A stretch of DNA of 60,507 nt from a virus, in the IMG/VR virus record IMGVR_UViG_3300030118_003585, positions 1-60,507 of that record, one strand, 5' to 3'. Below the pieces are notes generated by a model that saw nothing but the letters and a program-made list of their open reading frames with translations, was not told where the DNA came from and ran no database searches. How positions within the stretch are numbered: the stretch's first letter is position 1; each line of letters begins with the position of its first letter. Positions 19,701 through 28,379 of this stretch are shown piece after piece. The translations under genes were made by a program, and so were the position numbers.

Positions 19701-22700
19701 CAGTTATTGATAATTTAACAGGTGACTTATATATTTCTAACAAGGCAGATGATAAAGATATTATATTTAGAGGCGATGATGGTAGTGGAGGATTTACTGA
19801 ATATCTTAGGCTAGATGGCAGTAATACGAATATGGTAGCGTCTAAAACTATTTTATTTTCTGATAATGTAAAAGCTAGTTTTGGTAATAATGAAGATTTA
19901 AGGATCGTACATAATGGAACAAATACAGAATTTAATAATTATAATGGAGGTGTAAATTTTGTTCAACACCAGACTGATGGTGATATGGCATTTTATGCTG
20001 ACGGTGGTTCTGGTTCTGCTGTAGAATATTTTAGGTTAGATGGTAGTCAAACATCTATCAGAATGAAACGTATTACTAAATGGGACGATAACATCAAGGC
20101 TACTTTTGGCGATAGTGGAGATTTAGAAATTTATCATGATGGCAGTAATAGTTATATTAACGAAACAGGTACAGGCGGTTTAAAAATACAAGCTAGAGAT
20201 GCTATAACATTAGAAGACGGCACTACAGGTGAAAATTATATTTATATGCAACGTGATGGTAAAGTTGAACTTTACTATGATGGTTCTGCTAAATTACAAA
20301 CTACAGCCGGCGGAATAGATATAACAGGAACACTAGATACTTCAGGCACTATTGTTTCTACAGGAGGTAATATTAGAGTTGGAAGTGATACTGGTAAGTT
20401 TTTAGCAGGAGCATCAAATGATTTACAAATATATCATGATGGTTCTAATAGTTATATTCAAGATGCAGGTACAGGAAGTTTAATTATTGAAGGCACTACA
20501 TCAACACAAATTAAAGGTAGCGTTTTTGTTATTTTAAGATCTTTAGCAGGTGAAAATATGCTTATTGGTAATGCAAATGGAAGTGTTGATTTATACTATG
20601 ACGCCGTTAAAAAATTAGAAACAACAAGTACAGGTGCAACTGTAACAGGAGACATATTAGCTACCGCTGGAAATATAACATTAGGAACAGATAGTGTTGC
20701 TGGTAACGTTTTAACACCAAGCGATGTTTTAGCATTTACAGTAGATTCAAATAGTAATACAAGCGGTACACCAAATATACAGTTTAAAGTTGGTTCAAGT
20801 GAAAAGATGCGTTTAACATCAGCAGGTAATTTAGGCATAGGCACAGCAAGCCCTAACAGAGAACTTCACGTCATAGGACAGGTTGCAATAGACAACTCAA
20901 CGTCTCCAACAGCAGGTTTTTTAATTACAGGCGATGGTACTTCCAATAAAATTTATTCAAGAGTTGCAAATAATAGTAGTACTGCACATGAATTAGAGTT
21001 TATATTAGGTTCAACTACTGCTTTAACAATATTTCCAGATTTAGCTGCAACTTTTGCAGGTAATGTTACAGTTGGGGGTAACCTAATTGTCAATGGTACA
21101 ACAACCACGTTAAATACACAAACAGTAGAAGTTGAAGATAATATATTACAATTAAACACAACTCAAGGATCACCAGATACAGCTACAGCAACCACATCTG
21201 GTATATCTGTATATAGAGGTAACGGTGTTACACAAGCAAGCTTTATATTTGACGACGCGGACGATACATGGGATTTATCAAATAATTTAGTTATAGAAAA
21301 CACAAGTTCTACTACAAATGATTCCGTTAGCGTATTAAATTTAAAAAGTTTATCTTCTGGTACAACCGCAAATGGCTTTGGTGTAGGTTTAGGGTTTTTT
21401 ACTGAAAACTCAACATATTCTACAGTTAATGAATTAGGTAGGATAGAAGTTGTAGAAACTTCGGAAGTTAATTTGCATGATAAAATGATTTTTTATGTTA
21501 AGCATAATAATGTGCTTGCTGAAAGATTAAATATAACTGGTACAGGTTCAAATTTTGCAAGCAGTGTAACAGCTAAATCTTCTGGATCAAACATAGATGA
21601 AATATCACTAATACATTCTGGTAATACTGTAAAAATAGCTTCATTAGGTCAAAGCTCCGGACACGGTAGTCTAACATTAAGGAATAATAGTGGCGTTGAA
21701 ACAATTTCTGCGTCAACAGATGGAACTGACAGTACAATAAATAATGGTACAGGAAACCTACTTATACAAAACACAGCTAATGATAAAGATATAATATTGA
21801 AGTCAGATGACGGATCGGGCGGAACTACAGAATATTTTAGGTTAGATGGTGGAAACACAAATATTATAGTTTCAAAAGAAATGAGGTTTGGTGATGGTGT
21901 TCAAGCGCAGTTTGGCGCAAGTAACAATCTACAAATACAACATAACAGTGCTAATGGCTCAATAACAAATGCAACAGGCGATTTAACAATACAAAACAGT
22001 GCGGATGATAAAGATATTATATTTAGAACTGATTCTGGCGATGGTGGTACGACTGAATATTTTAGATTAGATGGTAGTGCAGAAAGAAATGTAGCATCTA
22101 AAGAAATAAACCATATAGATAATGTTTATGCAACTTTTGGTACAGGTAGAGATTTAAGATTAATACATGATGGCTCTAATAGTTTCTTTGAAAGTTATAA
22201 TCATAATTTATATATAGATCAAAACTTCGATGATGGAGATATAGTATTTAGAAATGACAATGGTTCAGGCGGTAAAACTACTTATATGACTATTGATGGT
22301 GGAGATGAATTAGTTAAGTTTTCAAGGGGCACTAAACATGCTGACAACGTAAGGGCGCTTTTTGGTAGTGGTTCTGATTTAAATATTTATCATGATGGTA
22401 ATAATTCGATTATTGATAACAATGCAGGAGATATAATTTTAAGATGTGATAGTGATGACATAAAAATATTAGCAGAAGATGATATTGTATTAAGAGATAA
22501 TGATGATAGTACAAATTTTATACATTGTATCAATGGTGGTGCTGTGAAATTATATCATAATGGTAGCGAAAAGTTTGAAACACAAAATACAGGTGTAAAA
22601 GTAACAGGTAATATTACTGTATCATCAGGCGTTGCTATTTTTAATGATGGCAATGGAATAAACTTTGGAAATAGCGATGCAAAAATCTATGGTTCAACTG

Positions 22701-25700
22701 GTACTGGTATACAATTTAATGCAGGTGGTTCAGAAGCAATGCGTCTTAATCAATCTGGTAATTTAGGAATTGGAACAACCTCACCTACGTCGCGTTTAAC
22801 GGTAAAAAGCACTGCAGTTGCTTTAGCAAACCAACCATTAATAGTAGCTAATTTTGATGGAACAGGAACAGACGGTTTAGCATTAATATCTGTAGATCAT
22901 ACAACAGTTAGTACCGCTGCTGCTTTAGGTGCTGGTATAAGATTTAAAACAGGTGATGGAACAACTGGTTCTAACACAAAACCTGGTTATATATTTATGC
23001 AAGGTGCTGGTAATAGTGATATAAAATATATAGCGCCAAGAGCTCATGCTTTTTATGTCGATCATCATGATGATGACTTAACAGGCACAACTTATACTGA
23101 TTATGGTACTTTATCGTTAACATTAAATGAAAATGCTTCTGCAACTTTTGCAGGTAAAATTATTGGTCAAAAAGGTATAGAAATTACTGGTGGTACTATA
23201 GCAAGTTCAACAGCGGTATTACATACAAATAATGTCATTTATTTTAGAGGCGGTAGTAATGGTTTGTTTTTACAAAATTCAGATGGTAGTGATGGTATTT
23301 TTATTGCAAATGATCACATTAAATTTGAAACAGGGAGTTCAGAAAGAATCCGTATTAATTCTTCAGGAAATGTTGGTATTGGAACGACAAGCCCTTCAGG
23401 CGCTTTACACGTGTATAATGGAACATCAGAAAGATTTTTAATTACTGGAGATGTACACGTTCAAGGTTCAACTGATTTAAATATTAATGGAACAAGTAGA
23501 CGATTAAGTTTTACAGCTGGAAGTGGTACAATAAGAACTACAACTGGTAATAGTTTAATACTACAAACAGACAACACTGATGGAATTGTAATTGATGGTT
23601 CTACACAAAAAGTGGGAATAGGAACTGCATCGCCTCAAAATAATTTACATATCTTTAGTGCCGGCAATGCAGAATTAGTATTAGAGCGCAATAGTGGAGC
23701 CGAAATATTACTGCAAGCTCAATCATCAGCAGGTGTAGTAGGAACTCAAACAAATAATGATTTAGATTTAAAAACTAATTCTACTACTAGGATAAGAATA
23801 AAAAATAATGGTAAGGTAGGTATCGGAACAACTTCACCGGGCTCTGAATTACATATAAAACAGGGAGATGACAGCGGTTTTGACGGCGGTTTAACTATTG
23901 AAAGAAGCGCTAATACACAAAAAGTTCATATAGGCATGGATGGTGGTGCTGTTAATTTTAACAGCCCTGATGGTTTAAGTTATAAATTTAGAAATAATAG
24001 TACAGAAAAATTTACTATAGATGGTTCAGGCAATGTAACAGCAAGTGGGTCTAGTAGTTCTTTTGGTACAGGTAATAGCGGTACTTTTATTACAAGCGAT
24101 ACAAATAACTATCCAAGAATTACAATACATCAAGCTAGTGCTCAATTAGGATTATTTAGATCAGGTAATGCTGTTGGAGGTATGTATATAGGCGGTAATG
24201 AAACTGGTTTCCGTATATTTACAGACTCTTTTGCCGAAAAATTTCATTTAGATCAAAGCGGTAATGGAACCTTTGCAGGTTCTGTTTTTACACAATTTAT
24301 AAAAAGTAACTCATCAGTTAGGATTGATATTGATAGCGATAATAACCAAACAGATAGATCATTTTTAATTAGCAAAGACAACGCTGGTACTGAATTGATG
24401 AGAGTTAATGAAGATGGGACTGTTGGTATTGGAACAAGTTCACCTCAAGCTTTATTACACCTTACAGGTACTGGATTACAAGGAGTGCAAGCTTGGTTTG
24501 GTAATGGATTTATAAATAATTCAAATTACCATTATGATTTTGCTAGAGTTGGTTTTTCTGTTCAAGCTACAGATGGTTCTGATACAGGCGCAGGATTTCA
24601 TTTTAATACAAGAAATACAGCAAACAGCAACTGGATGCACGGATATATATATCAACCTCAAAACGGAGGTATAGCGTTTGGTACAGGTGGTGCTGGAACT
24701 ACCTTAGCAACAGAAAAAATGCGCTTAACATCAACAGGTAGTTTAGGAATCGGAACTTCATCTCCTGCTCAAAAATTAGATGTTGAAGGTAACACTAAAT
24801 TAGATTTCAGTTTAATTGGTAGAGGTTTTAGGTCAGCAAATAGAGGTGAATTACATTTAAATGCAACCGGCGCAGATGATGTTGCTGAAATGTTTTTTGG
24901 TCATGGTTCTGGTCATACTGAAGGAAATATTAGATGGGGTATTTCAGACAGAGGTAATTCTAATGGTCAATTACACATTTATCAGGGTCCAGCTTTAGGT
25001 GGTTTTCATCCATTAATGACGTTTAAATCAAGTAACGATTGTGTTGGGATTAATGTAACAGCACCTACTATAAGATTAGATGTTAATGCAGACGCGAGTG
25101 ATAGTGTCGCAAGGTTTACATCAACAGATTCAAATGCAAGAATATTAATTGCAGACGTTGATGATACAATGTACGTAGGTACACAATCAAATAAATTTTA
25201 TATAGGTGCTAACGATAGTGCAACATCTGGTAATTTAATTATTGATACTTCTGGAAACGTAGGAATCGCAACTACTTCGCCTTTGCATAATTTACAAATA
25301 GGTACAGCAGCTACAAACGGTAGTTATTCAATGATGATAGAAGGTAATTTTGGTAATGATGCGTTAGCTTCTAATCCTAGATTAAATTTAATTGACACTA
25401 ATTTTGGAATTACAGCTGGAAAATATGGTAGTGGAACATCAAATGATGCATTAGGAATTTTTGCATATCAAGGCAGTGGAAGAGGTATAATATTTGGCCA
25501 TACAACAGCAGGCACAACTACACATTTAAAAGATATGCGCCATGATATGTTTATAGATGGCGGAGATGGTGATATAGGTATCGGAACGACTACGCCTAGT
25601 ACTAAGCTACACGTGTACGGAACTTTTGATCCTGACGACGCTTTAGGTTATGTTCATATAGAAAATGCTAGTACAACATCGGGCAACCAATCAACAAACG

Positions 25701-26437
25701 CAGCACTAACTATTAAAAACCATCACGGCACGTCTCAATTTATGCAATGGGAAGAAAATGGTTTAAGAATTGGTAGTAGAATTACAACAAATTCTGGAGC
25801 TGGAGATGTTTATTTTACAGCTGGAGCAGATAGTGTTAAAATGGTTTTAAAAGCCTCAGGAAATGTAGGAATCGGAGAAACAAATCCTGATAATAAACTT
25901 CATATTAAAGGCGGCTCAACTACTAGGTTAAAAATAGAAAGTTCTGGTTCTAATACAGGTGTTTTATTAACTGAAAATGGTTCAGATAAATGGAGTGTAG
26001 CAAGTGTTTCTGGTGGTTCTTTTCAATTATTTTCTGAAGCCGCATCTACAACTAGATTTGCTATTGATACTTCAGGTAATGTAGGAATTGGAAATACAAG
26101 CCCATCACAAAAACTTCACGTTACAGGTTCTATATTAGCATCAAGTGATGTTGTAGCTTTTTCAGATAAAAAATTAAAAGAAAATATTAAAACTTTAGAT
26201 GGTTCTAAAGTATATGATATGCGCGGTGTTAGCTTTACTAGAAAAGATACTGGTAAAGATAGTAGCGGTGTTATAGCGCAAGAGATACAAAAAATAGCAC
26301 CAGAATTAGTAACTGATAATGATGGTACATTAAGTGTTGCATACGGTAACCTTACTGGATATTTAATTGAAGCAGTTAAAGAGTTAAAAGCTGAAATAGA
26401 AGAACTTAAAAAACATAGTTGTGATTGTAAAAAATAA
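16703..26437 (+). CDS. Giant tail fibre/appendage protein with C-terminal S74 chaperone-protease (3244 aa)
   Basis: The first 150 residues are unique (probable virion attachment). Then come repeats of two kinds: about twelve of the form DLEIYHDGSNSYI, most followed by DKDIIFRSDDGSGG-like and EYLRLDGS-like segments, and about twelve of the form NVGIGTTSPxxxLHV. These read as beta-helical or trimeric beta-rich fibre repeats. The C-terminus from about residue 3153 (FSDKKLKENIKTLDG, GVIAQEIQKIAPELV, YLIEAVKELKAEIEELKK) is the intramolecular chaperone of endosialidase family (peptidase S74). It directs trimerisation and cleaves itself off just before the Ser of the Ser-Asp pair. Role: host recognition. 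Confidence 0.9.
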   Translation: MARISNYAFDTNVNRQDFVFGTDSSTNGTKNFKFVDLTEFFAQQQEILGNKFAYKYISVSDYSNLAAAELSFNVTTSTVNFSAITDIYIYKINAHAVDIEAYLTEIKTAGGALTIFNGAQTTSFGVFKITNISSHSTNVLRLQVTVISKNGSIQDKNLANVSFISPSSASIFTGVTTTTSSQLTLTNPNGPVATLDIVTGAVSNNGSGLATQAQIKSYVDSQITAQDLDFQGDSGGALNIDLDSETLTITGGSGVSTAGSGNTITINVDHDAITNFVANEHVDHTAVSITAGNGLTGGGTIASTRTIDVGEGTGITVSADAISTNDSEIVHDNLSGFVANEHIDHSAVTLTAGTGLSGGGDITANRTFNLANTSVTAGSYGSATAIPTFTVDAQGRLTAAGTASISTSFTISDGSTTDLVNTSETLSFVGTTNEIETAVTNNQVQIGIVTNPTLTGNTTVTGSLDVAGVIKFTGGYVLDSVHSLRLDSAASQPITFSVADSEKMRLTSTGNFGIGTTTPAYKIDISGSLRATGESTFTSNLLFPDNSRIKLGTGQDLEIFHDGNSVIRNQTADLFIDNYADDGDIKFRTDDGTGSQTEYMRLDGGSTNIVFSKDLFLNDNVNLGMGNGGDYAQFHDGTNTYLSNGTGDFYIRNQADDKDIIFQADDGSGGNTAYLRLDGSDSMMKAHKKLRFLDTVEAAFGNNDDLKIYHDGSNSYVYDAGTGELRLNSDNAVRIRKHDNETMALFTVNGSVDLYYDNSKKFGTTSDGVTITGSLSATTESFFYGGFLVTDTKIGKFGTGGDLQIFHNGSNSFITNFTGNLTITNEANDKDIVFKSDDGSGGFTEYLTLDGSAEKILMHKSTVFTGGGMDYGVDGTGADVIFYGDTAGRNMKWDQSEDHLLFTDNTKLKLGTGGDLEIYHDGSNSNYIRSTTSDIYIRNEGDNDRIFIQATNSSTLANYLTIDGNVALTKFHKNTKHTDSIKATFGDSSDLEIYHNGNDSVIDNLTGDLYISNKADDKDIIFRGDDGSGGFTEYLRLDGSNTNMVASKTILFSDNVKASFGNNEDLRIVHNGTNTEFNNYNGGVNFVQHQTDGDMAFYADGGSGSAVEYFRLDGSQTSIRMKRITKWDDNIKATFGDSGDLEIYHDGSNSYINETGTGGLKIQARDAITLEDGTTGENYIYMQRDGKVELYYDGSAKLQTTAGGIDITGTLDTSGTIVSTGGNIRVGSDTGKFLAGASNDLQIYHDGSNSYIQDAGTGSLIIEGTTSTQIKGSVFVILRSLAGENMLIGNANGSVDLYYDAVKKLETTSTGATVTGDILATAGNITLGTDSVAGNVLTPSDVLAFTVDSNSNTSGTPNIQFKVGSSEKMRLTSAGNLGIGTASPNRELHVIGQVAIDNSTSPTAGFLITGDGTSNKIYSRVANNSSTAHELEFILGSTTALTIFPDLAATFAGNVTVGGNLIVNGTTTTLNTQTVEVEDNILQLNTTQGSPDTATATTSGISVYRGNGVTQASFIFDDADDTWDLSNNLVIENTSSTTNDSVSVLNLKSLSSGTTANGFGVGLGFFTENSTYSTVNELGRIEVVETSEVNLHDKMIFYVKHNNVLAERLNITGTGSNFASSVTAKSSGSNIDEISLIHSGNTVKIASLGQSSGHGSLTLRNNSGVETISASTDGTDSTINNGTGNLLIQNTANDKDIILKSDDGSGGTTEYFRLDGGNTNIIVSKEMRFGDGVQAQFGASNNLQIQHNSANGSITNATGDLTIQNSADDKDIIFRTDSGDGGTTEYFRLDGSAERNVASKEINHIDNVYATFGTGRDLRLIHDGSNSFFESYNHNLYIDQNFDDGDIVFRNDNGSGGKTTYMTIDGGDELVKFSRGTKHADNVRALFGSGSDLNIYHDGNNSIIDNNAGDIILRCDSDDIKILAEDDIVLRDNDDSTNFIHCINGGAVKLYHNGSEKFETQNTGVKVTGNITVSSGVAIFNDGNGINFGNSDAKIYGSTGTGIQFNAGGSEAMRLNQSGNLGIGTTSPTSRLTVKSTAVALANQPLIVANFDGTGTDGLALISVDHTTVSTAAALGAGIRFKTGDGTTGSNTKPGYIFMQGAGNSDIKYIAPRAHAFYVDHHDDDLTGTTYTDYGTLSLTLNENASATFAGKIIGQKGIEITGGTIASSTAVLHTNNVIYFRGGSNGLFLQNSDGSDGIFIANDHIKFETGSSERIRINSSGNVGIGTTSPSGALHVYNGTSERFLITGDVHVQGSTDLNINGTSRRLSFTAGSGTIRTTTGNSLILQTDNTDGIVIDGSTQKVGIGTASPQNNLHIFSAGNAELVLERNSGAEILLQAQSSAGVVGTQTNNDLDLKTNSTTRIRIKNNGKVGIGTTSPGSELHIKQGDDSGFDGGLTIERSANTQKVHIGMDGGAVNFNSPDGLSYKFRNNSTEKFTIDGSGNVTASGSSSSFGTGNSGTFITSDTNNYPRITIHQASAQLGLFRSGNAVGGMYIGGNETGFRIFTDSFAEKFHLDQSGNGTFAGSVFTQFIKSNSSVRIDIDSDNNQTDRSFLISKDNAGTELMRVNEDGTVGIGTSSPQALLHLTGTGLQGVQAWFGNGFINNSNYHYDFARVGFSVQATDGSDTGAGFHFNTRNTANSNWMHGYIYQPQNGGIAFGTGGAGTTLATEKMRLTSTGSLGIGTSSPAQKLDVEGNTKLDFSLIGRGFRSANRGELHLNATGADDVAEMFFGHGSGHTEGNIRWGISDRGNSNGQLHIYQGPALGGFHPLMTFKSSNDCVGINVTAPTIRLDVNADASDSVARFTSTDSNARILIADVDDTMYVGTQSNKFYIGANDSATSGNLIIDTSGNVGIATTSPLHNLQIGTAATNGSYSMMIEGNFGNDALASNPRLNLIDTNFGITAGKYGSGTSNDALGIFAYQGSGRGIIFGHTTAGTTTHLKDMRHDMFIDGGDGDIGIGTTTPSTKLHVYGTFDPDDALGYVHIENASTTSGNQSTNAALTIKNHHGTSQFMQWEENGLRIGSRITTNSGAGDVYFTAGADSVKMVLKASGNVGIGETNPDNKLHIKGGSTTRLKIESSGSNTGVLLTENGSDKWSVASVSGGSFQLFSEAASTTRFAIDTSGNVGIGNTSPSQKLHVTGSILASSDVVAFSDKKLKENIKTLDGSKVYDMRGVSFTRKDTGKDSSGVIAQEIQKIAPELVTDNDGTLSVAYGNLTGYLIEAVKELKAEIEELKKHSCDCKK

Positions 26438-26912
26438 ATTACATAAAGATGTTTTGGCTTGGGAAATAGAAGTAGATGATTTAAATATTGATGTAGAAAA
26501 TTTAGATTATAAATTACAAAACGGTAAAATATTTAAAAAAATTAATACAAGATTTGAAAATAATAATCAAGATTTAAAAAATAAGATATTTAACAAGCTA
26601 GATATTGATTATATAAAAAAACAAATACCTGAATATAAAGAAATAAACATACATATATTTAAAGATTTACCTGGTTTTAAGTTATGGCCACATTTAGACC
26701 GAAAAGATCACAAAGGTTTTATTGTAATAAACTTAACAGATAATATAGACTCAACAGAATTTTTAGATTTTGATGAAAAATTATTAGCTAAAAGCTCTAA
26801 TAAAAAAAACAAAGGAGTTTTTCATATTTTATGGAAAAAACCATATTGCTTGCACGCAATAGAAAATACTAGTAACAAAAATAGATATACAACAATAGCA
26901 TTTATTAAATAA
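26421..26912 (+). CDS. 2OG-Fe(II) oxygenase-like protein (163 aa)
   Basis: The pattern LWPHLDRKDHKGFIVINL gives the HxD iron ligands (near residue 93), with the distal His in YCLHAIENTSNKNRY and an Arg eight residues later suited to 2-oxoglutarate binding. This is the double-stranded beta-helix dioxygenase arrangement. Start is GTG at 26421 inside the fibre gene; no in-frame ATG follows that would keep the domain. Position between fibre and appendage genes suggests modification of a virion protein or surface sugar, an inference. Confidence 0.55.
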   Translation: MIVKNKLHKDVLAWEIEVDDLNIDVENLDYKLQNGKIFKKINTRFENNNQDLKNKIFNKLDIDYIKKQIPEYKEINIHIFKDLPGFKLWPHLDRKDHKGFIVINLTDNIDSTEFLDFDEKLLAKSSNKKNKGVFHILWKKPYCLHAIENTSNKNRYTTIAFIK

Positions 26913-26914
26913 TT

Positions 26915-27385
26915 ATGGCAGTACCAGCATCAGGAACGTTATCTATGCAAGACATTGCACAAGAAAGATTAAATAGCACTTACGGAAGCGGAAGTGTATC
27001 TGGGCCTATATCTATGTATAACTTAGTAAATGGCGGAAATACAGGCGGTGCAGTAACTTCAGGTAACACTTATCCAGCTGTAAATACTGGATGTACACCA
27101 AACCCGGCAACTAGAGGATCATTACAGTTAACTGCAGTTAGAGATGATATGGGAACGGATTCTCCTGTAACATTGTATTATAGCGCGGGTATTGGAGATG
27201 CTAGTAATTTGCAAGTAGGACATATATTATATAGTGATAGTAATTTAACTACACCTGTAGATTTAACTTGTGCTTTACAAACAGGCTCTTCAGCTACTAC
27301 AACTATTTGTGGAGCTGGTGATGTTGCTGGATGTATTGATACTAATTCTAGCGGTGTTATAACAAATTTAGGATCATGCCAGTAA
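26915..27385 (+). CDS. Virion appendage/fibre-associated protein (156 aa)
   Basis: Starts MAVPASGTLSMQDIAQERLN and continues Gly/Ser/Thr-rich, with six Cys in the C-terminal half. The opening SGxLSMxDIAxE...YN is, from memory, a common start of phage tail appendage proteins. The last ten bases overlap the next gene, which shares the YKMSDFYGY type of motif and terminal Cys. Likely surface-exposed and part of the receptor-binding apparatus. Confidence 0.6.
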   Translation: MAVPASGTLSMQDIAQERLNSTYGSGSVSGPISMYNLVNGGNTGGAVTSGNTYPAVNTGCTPNPATRGSLQLTAVRDDMGTDSPVTLYYSAGIGDASNLQVGHILYSDSNLTTPVDLTCALQTGSSATTTICGAGDVAGCIDTNSSGVITNLGSCQ

Positions 27386-27675
27386 GTACTCCTTATAAAA
27401 TGTCCGATTTTTACGGTTACGACCAGGATTGTTCAACGTTAACAAGTTTTACATCAGCAAATGCTGAATCAGGTTTAGAAGGCTGTAATGAAACATTAAA
27501 TCAAACTTATTATCACGACGGCTCAGGCGCAAGGCCTGTGGCTAACGACACTGTTTATACAGATTCAGCGGGAACAACGACTATTTCTAATGGTGTTTAT
27601 AGATTAGATAATAATACTAAATTTTCAGTATTTGGAGGATCAGGTGTAGTGGCTACTGTAGATAGTTGCAGTTAA
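27376..27675 (+). CDS. Small virion appendage protein (99 aa)
   Basis: A 99-residue protein beginning MPVSTPYKMSDFYGYDQDCS, then Thr/Gly/Asn-rich strands and four Cys in total. Composition and overlap with the preceding gene suggest that the two once formed, or act as, a single appendage chain. No enzymatic motif. Followed by a 60-base A/T-rich gap before the next gene. Confidence 0.55.
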   Translation: MPVSTPYKMSDFYGYDQDCSTLTSFTSANAESGLEGCNETLNQTYYHDGSGARPVANDTVYTDSAGTTTISNGVYRLDNNTKFSVFGGSGVVATVDSCS

Positions 27676-27736
27676 ATTAAATAAAAAAAGTAAAAAATAT
27701 GTAATAATTAATAAATAAATAGTAAATTTAAAAAAC

Positions 27737-28054
27737 ATGGCAATAACTTATAAATGGAACATATATGCGGTAGATGCGCATGTATCTCACGAAGGTAAAT
27801 CTGATGTTATTTATACTGTTCATTACGGTTTAAATGGATCAGAAGGTGATCATAGCGACAATATGATCGGAACTTATTCTTTAGAATATGATAAAGACAA
27901 TTTTAAAGAATATGCTGATTTAAAACAATCAGATATAATTGGTTGGCTAGAAGCAGGTTTAGATGTAGATGCTTTAAAAGCAAATATTAAAAATGACATA
28001 GATTTAAAAAAGAACCCTGTTTCTAAAACATACCATAATCCTTTTTCAGAATAA
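27737..28054 (+). CDS. Conserved phage protein, DUF7936-like (105 aa)
   Basis: A 105-residue protein of the form MAITYKWNIYAVDAHVSHEG, IYTVHYGLNGSEGDHSDNMI, then DIIGWLEAGLDVDALKANIK and a terminal KKNPVSKTYHNPF. This matches my recollection of the DUF7936 pattern of small phage structural-region proteins (AITY.W ... V.AHYR ... IGWV...L). Function unknown; usually near tail fibre genes, as here. Confidence 0.65.
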   Translation: MAITYKWNIYAVDAHVSHEGKSDVIYTVHYGLNGSEGDHSDNMIGTYSLEYDKDNFKEYADLKQSDIIGWLEAGLDVDALKANIKNDIDLKKNPVSKTYHNPFSE

Positions 28055-28077
28055 ATAAACAATAAAAATTAAATAAA

Positions 28078-28323
28078 ATGGCAATAAATAAAATTAAAGA
28101 AGAAGAGTTAAAATCTTTGCAAGAAAAAGTTGGAATACAACAAAATTTACAATCACAAGTAGGTCAATTAGAACTACAAAAGTTTTTTTTACTAAATAGT
28201 GCAGCTAAAAATCAACAAGATTTATTAGAAGAGCAAAAAAAGTTAGAAGAAGAATATGGTAAAGTAAATATAAATCTTCAAGATGGTAGCTACGAAGAAA
28301 TCGAAGAAAAAGAAGAAAAATAA
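28078..28323 (+). CDS. Small coiled-coil protein (81 aa)
   Basis: Almost entirely heptad-like helix: EEELKSLQEKVGIQQNLQSQ, VGQLELQKFFLLNSAAKNQQ, DLLEEQKKLEEEYGK, then NINLQDGSYEEIEEKEEK. Similar short coiled-coil proteins ending VNINLxxGxY are frequent in marine phage structural regions (from memory). Possibly a virion assembly factor. A strong terminator follows 10 bases after its stop. Confidence 0.6.
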   Translation: MAINKIKEEELKSLQEKVGIQQNLQSQVGQLELQKFFLLNSAAKNQQDLLEEQKKLEEEYGKVNINLQDGSYEEIEEKEEK

Positions 28324-28333
28324 TTTTTGGTAC

Positions 28334-28360
28334 ACTACATTAACACGTGATGTAGTTTTT
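28334..28360 (+). terminator. Rho-independent terminator before groEL
   Basis: A perfect 7-bp stem ACTACAT (28334-28340) / ATGTAGT (28350-28356) with a 9-base loop containing CACGTG, followed by TTTT. It separates the fibre module from the chaperonin genes, implying a separate promoter in the 19 bases after it or deliberate attenuation. Confidence 0.7.
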
Positions 28361-28379
28361 ACATACATATTTAAATAAA

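Noticed and set aside
18127-21858. Several minus-strand open frames within the fibre gene
   Set aside because: They are antisense shadows of the repetitive fibre sequence, with Val/Ser/Pro-rich low-complexity products and no leader or promoter.
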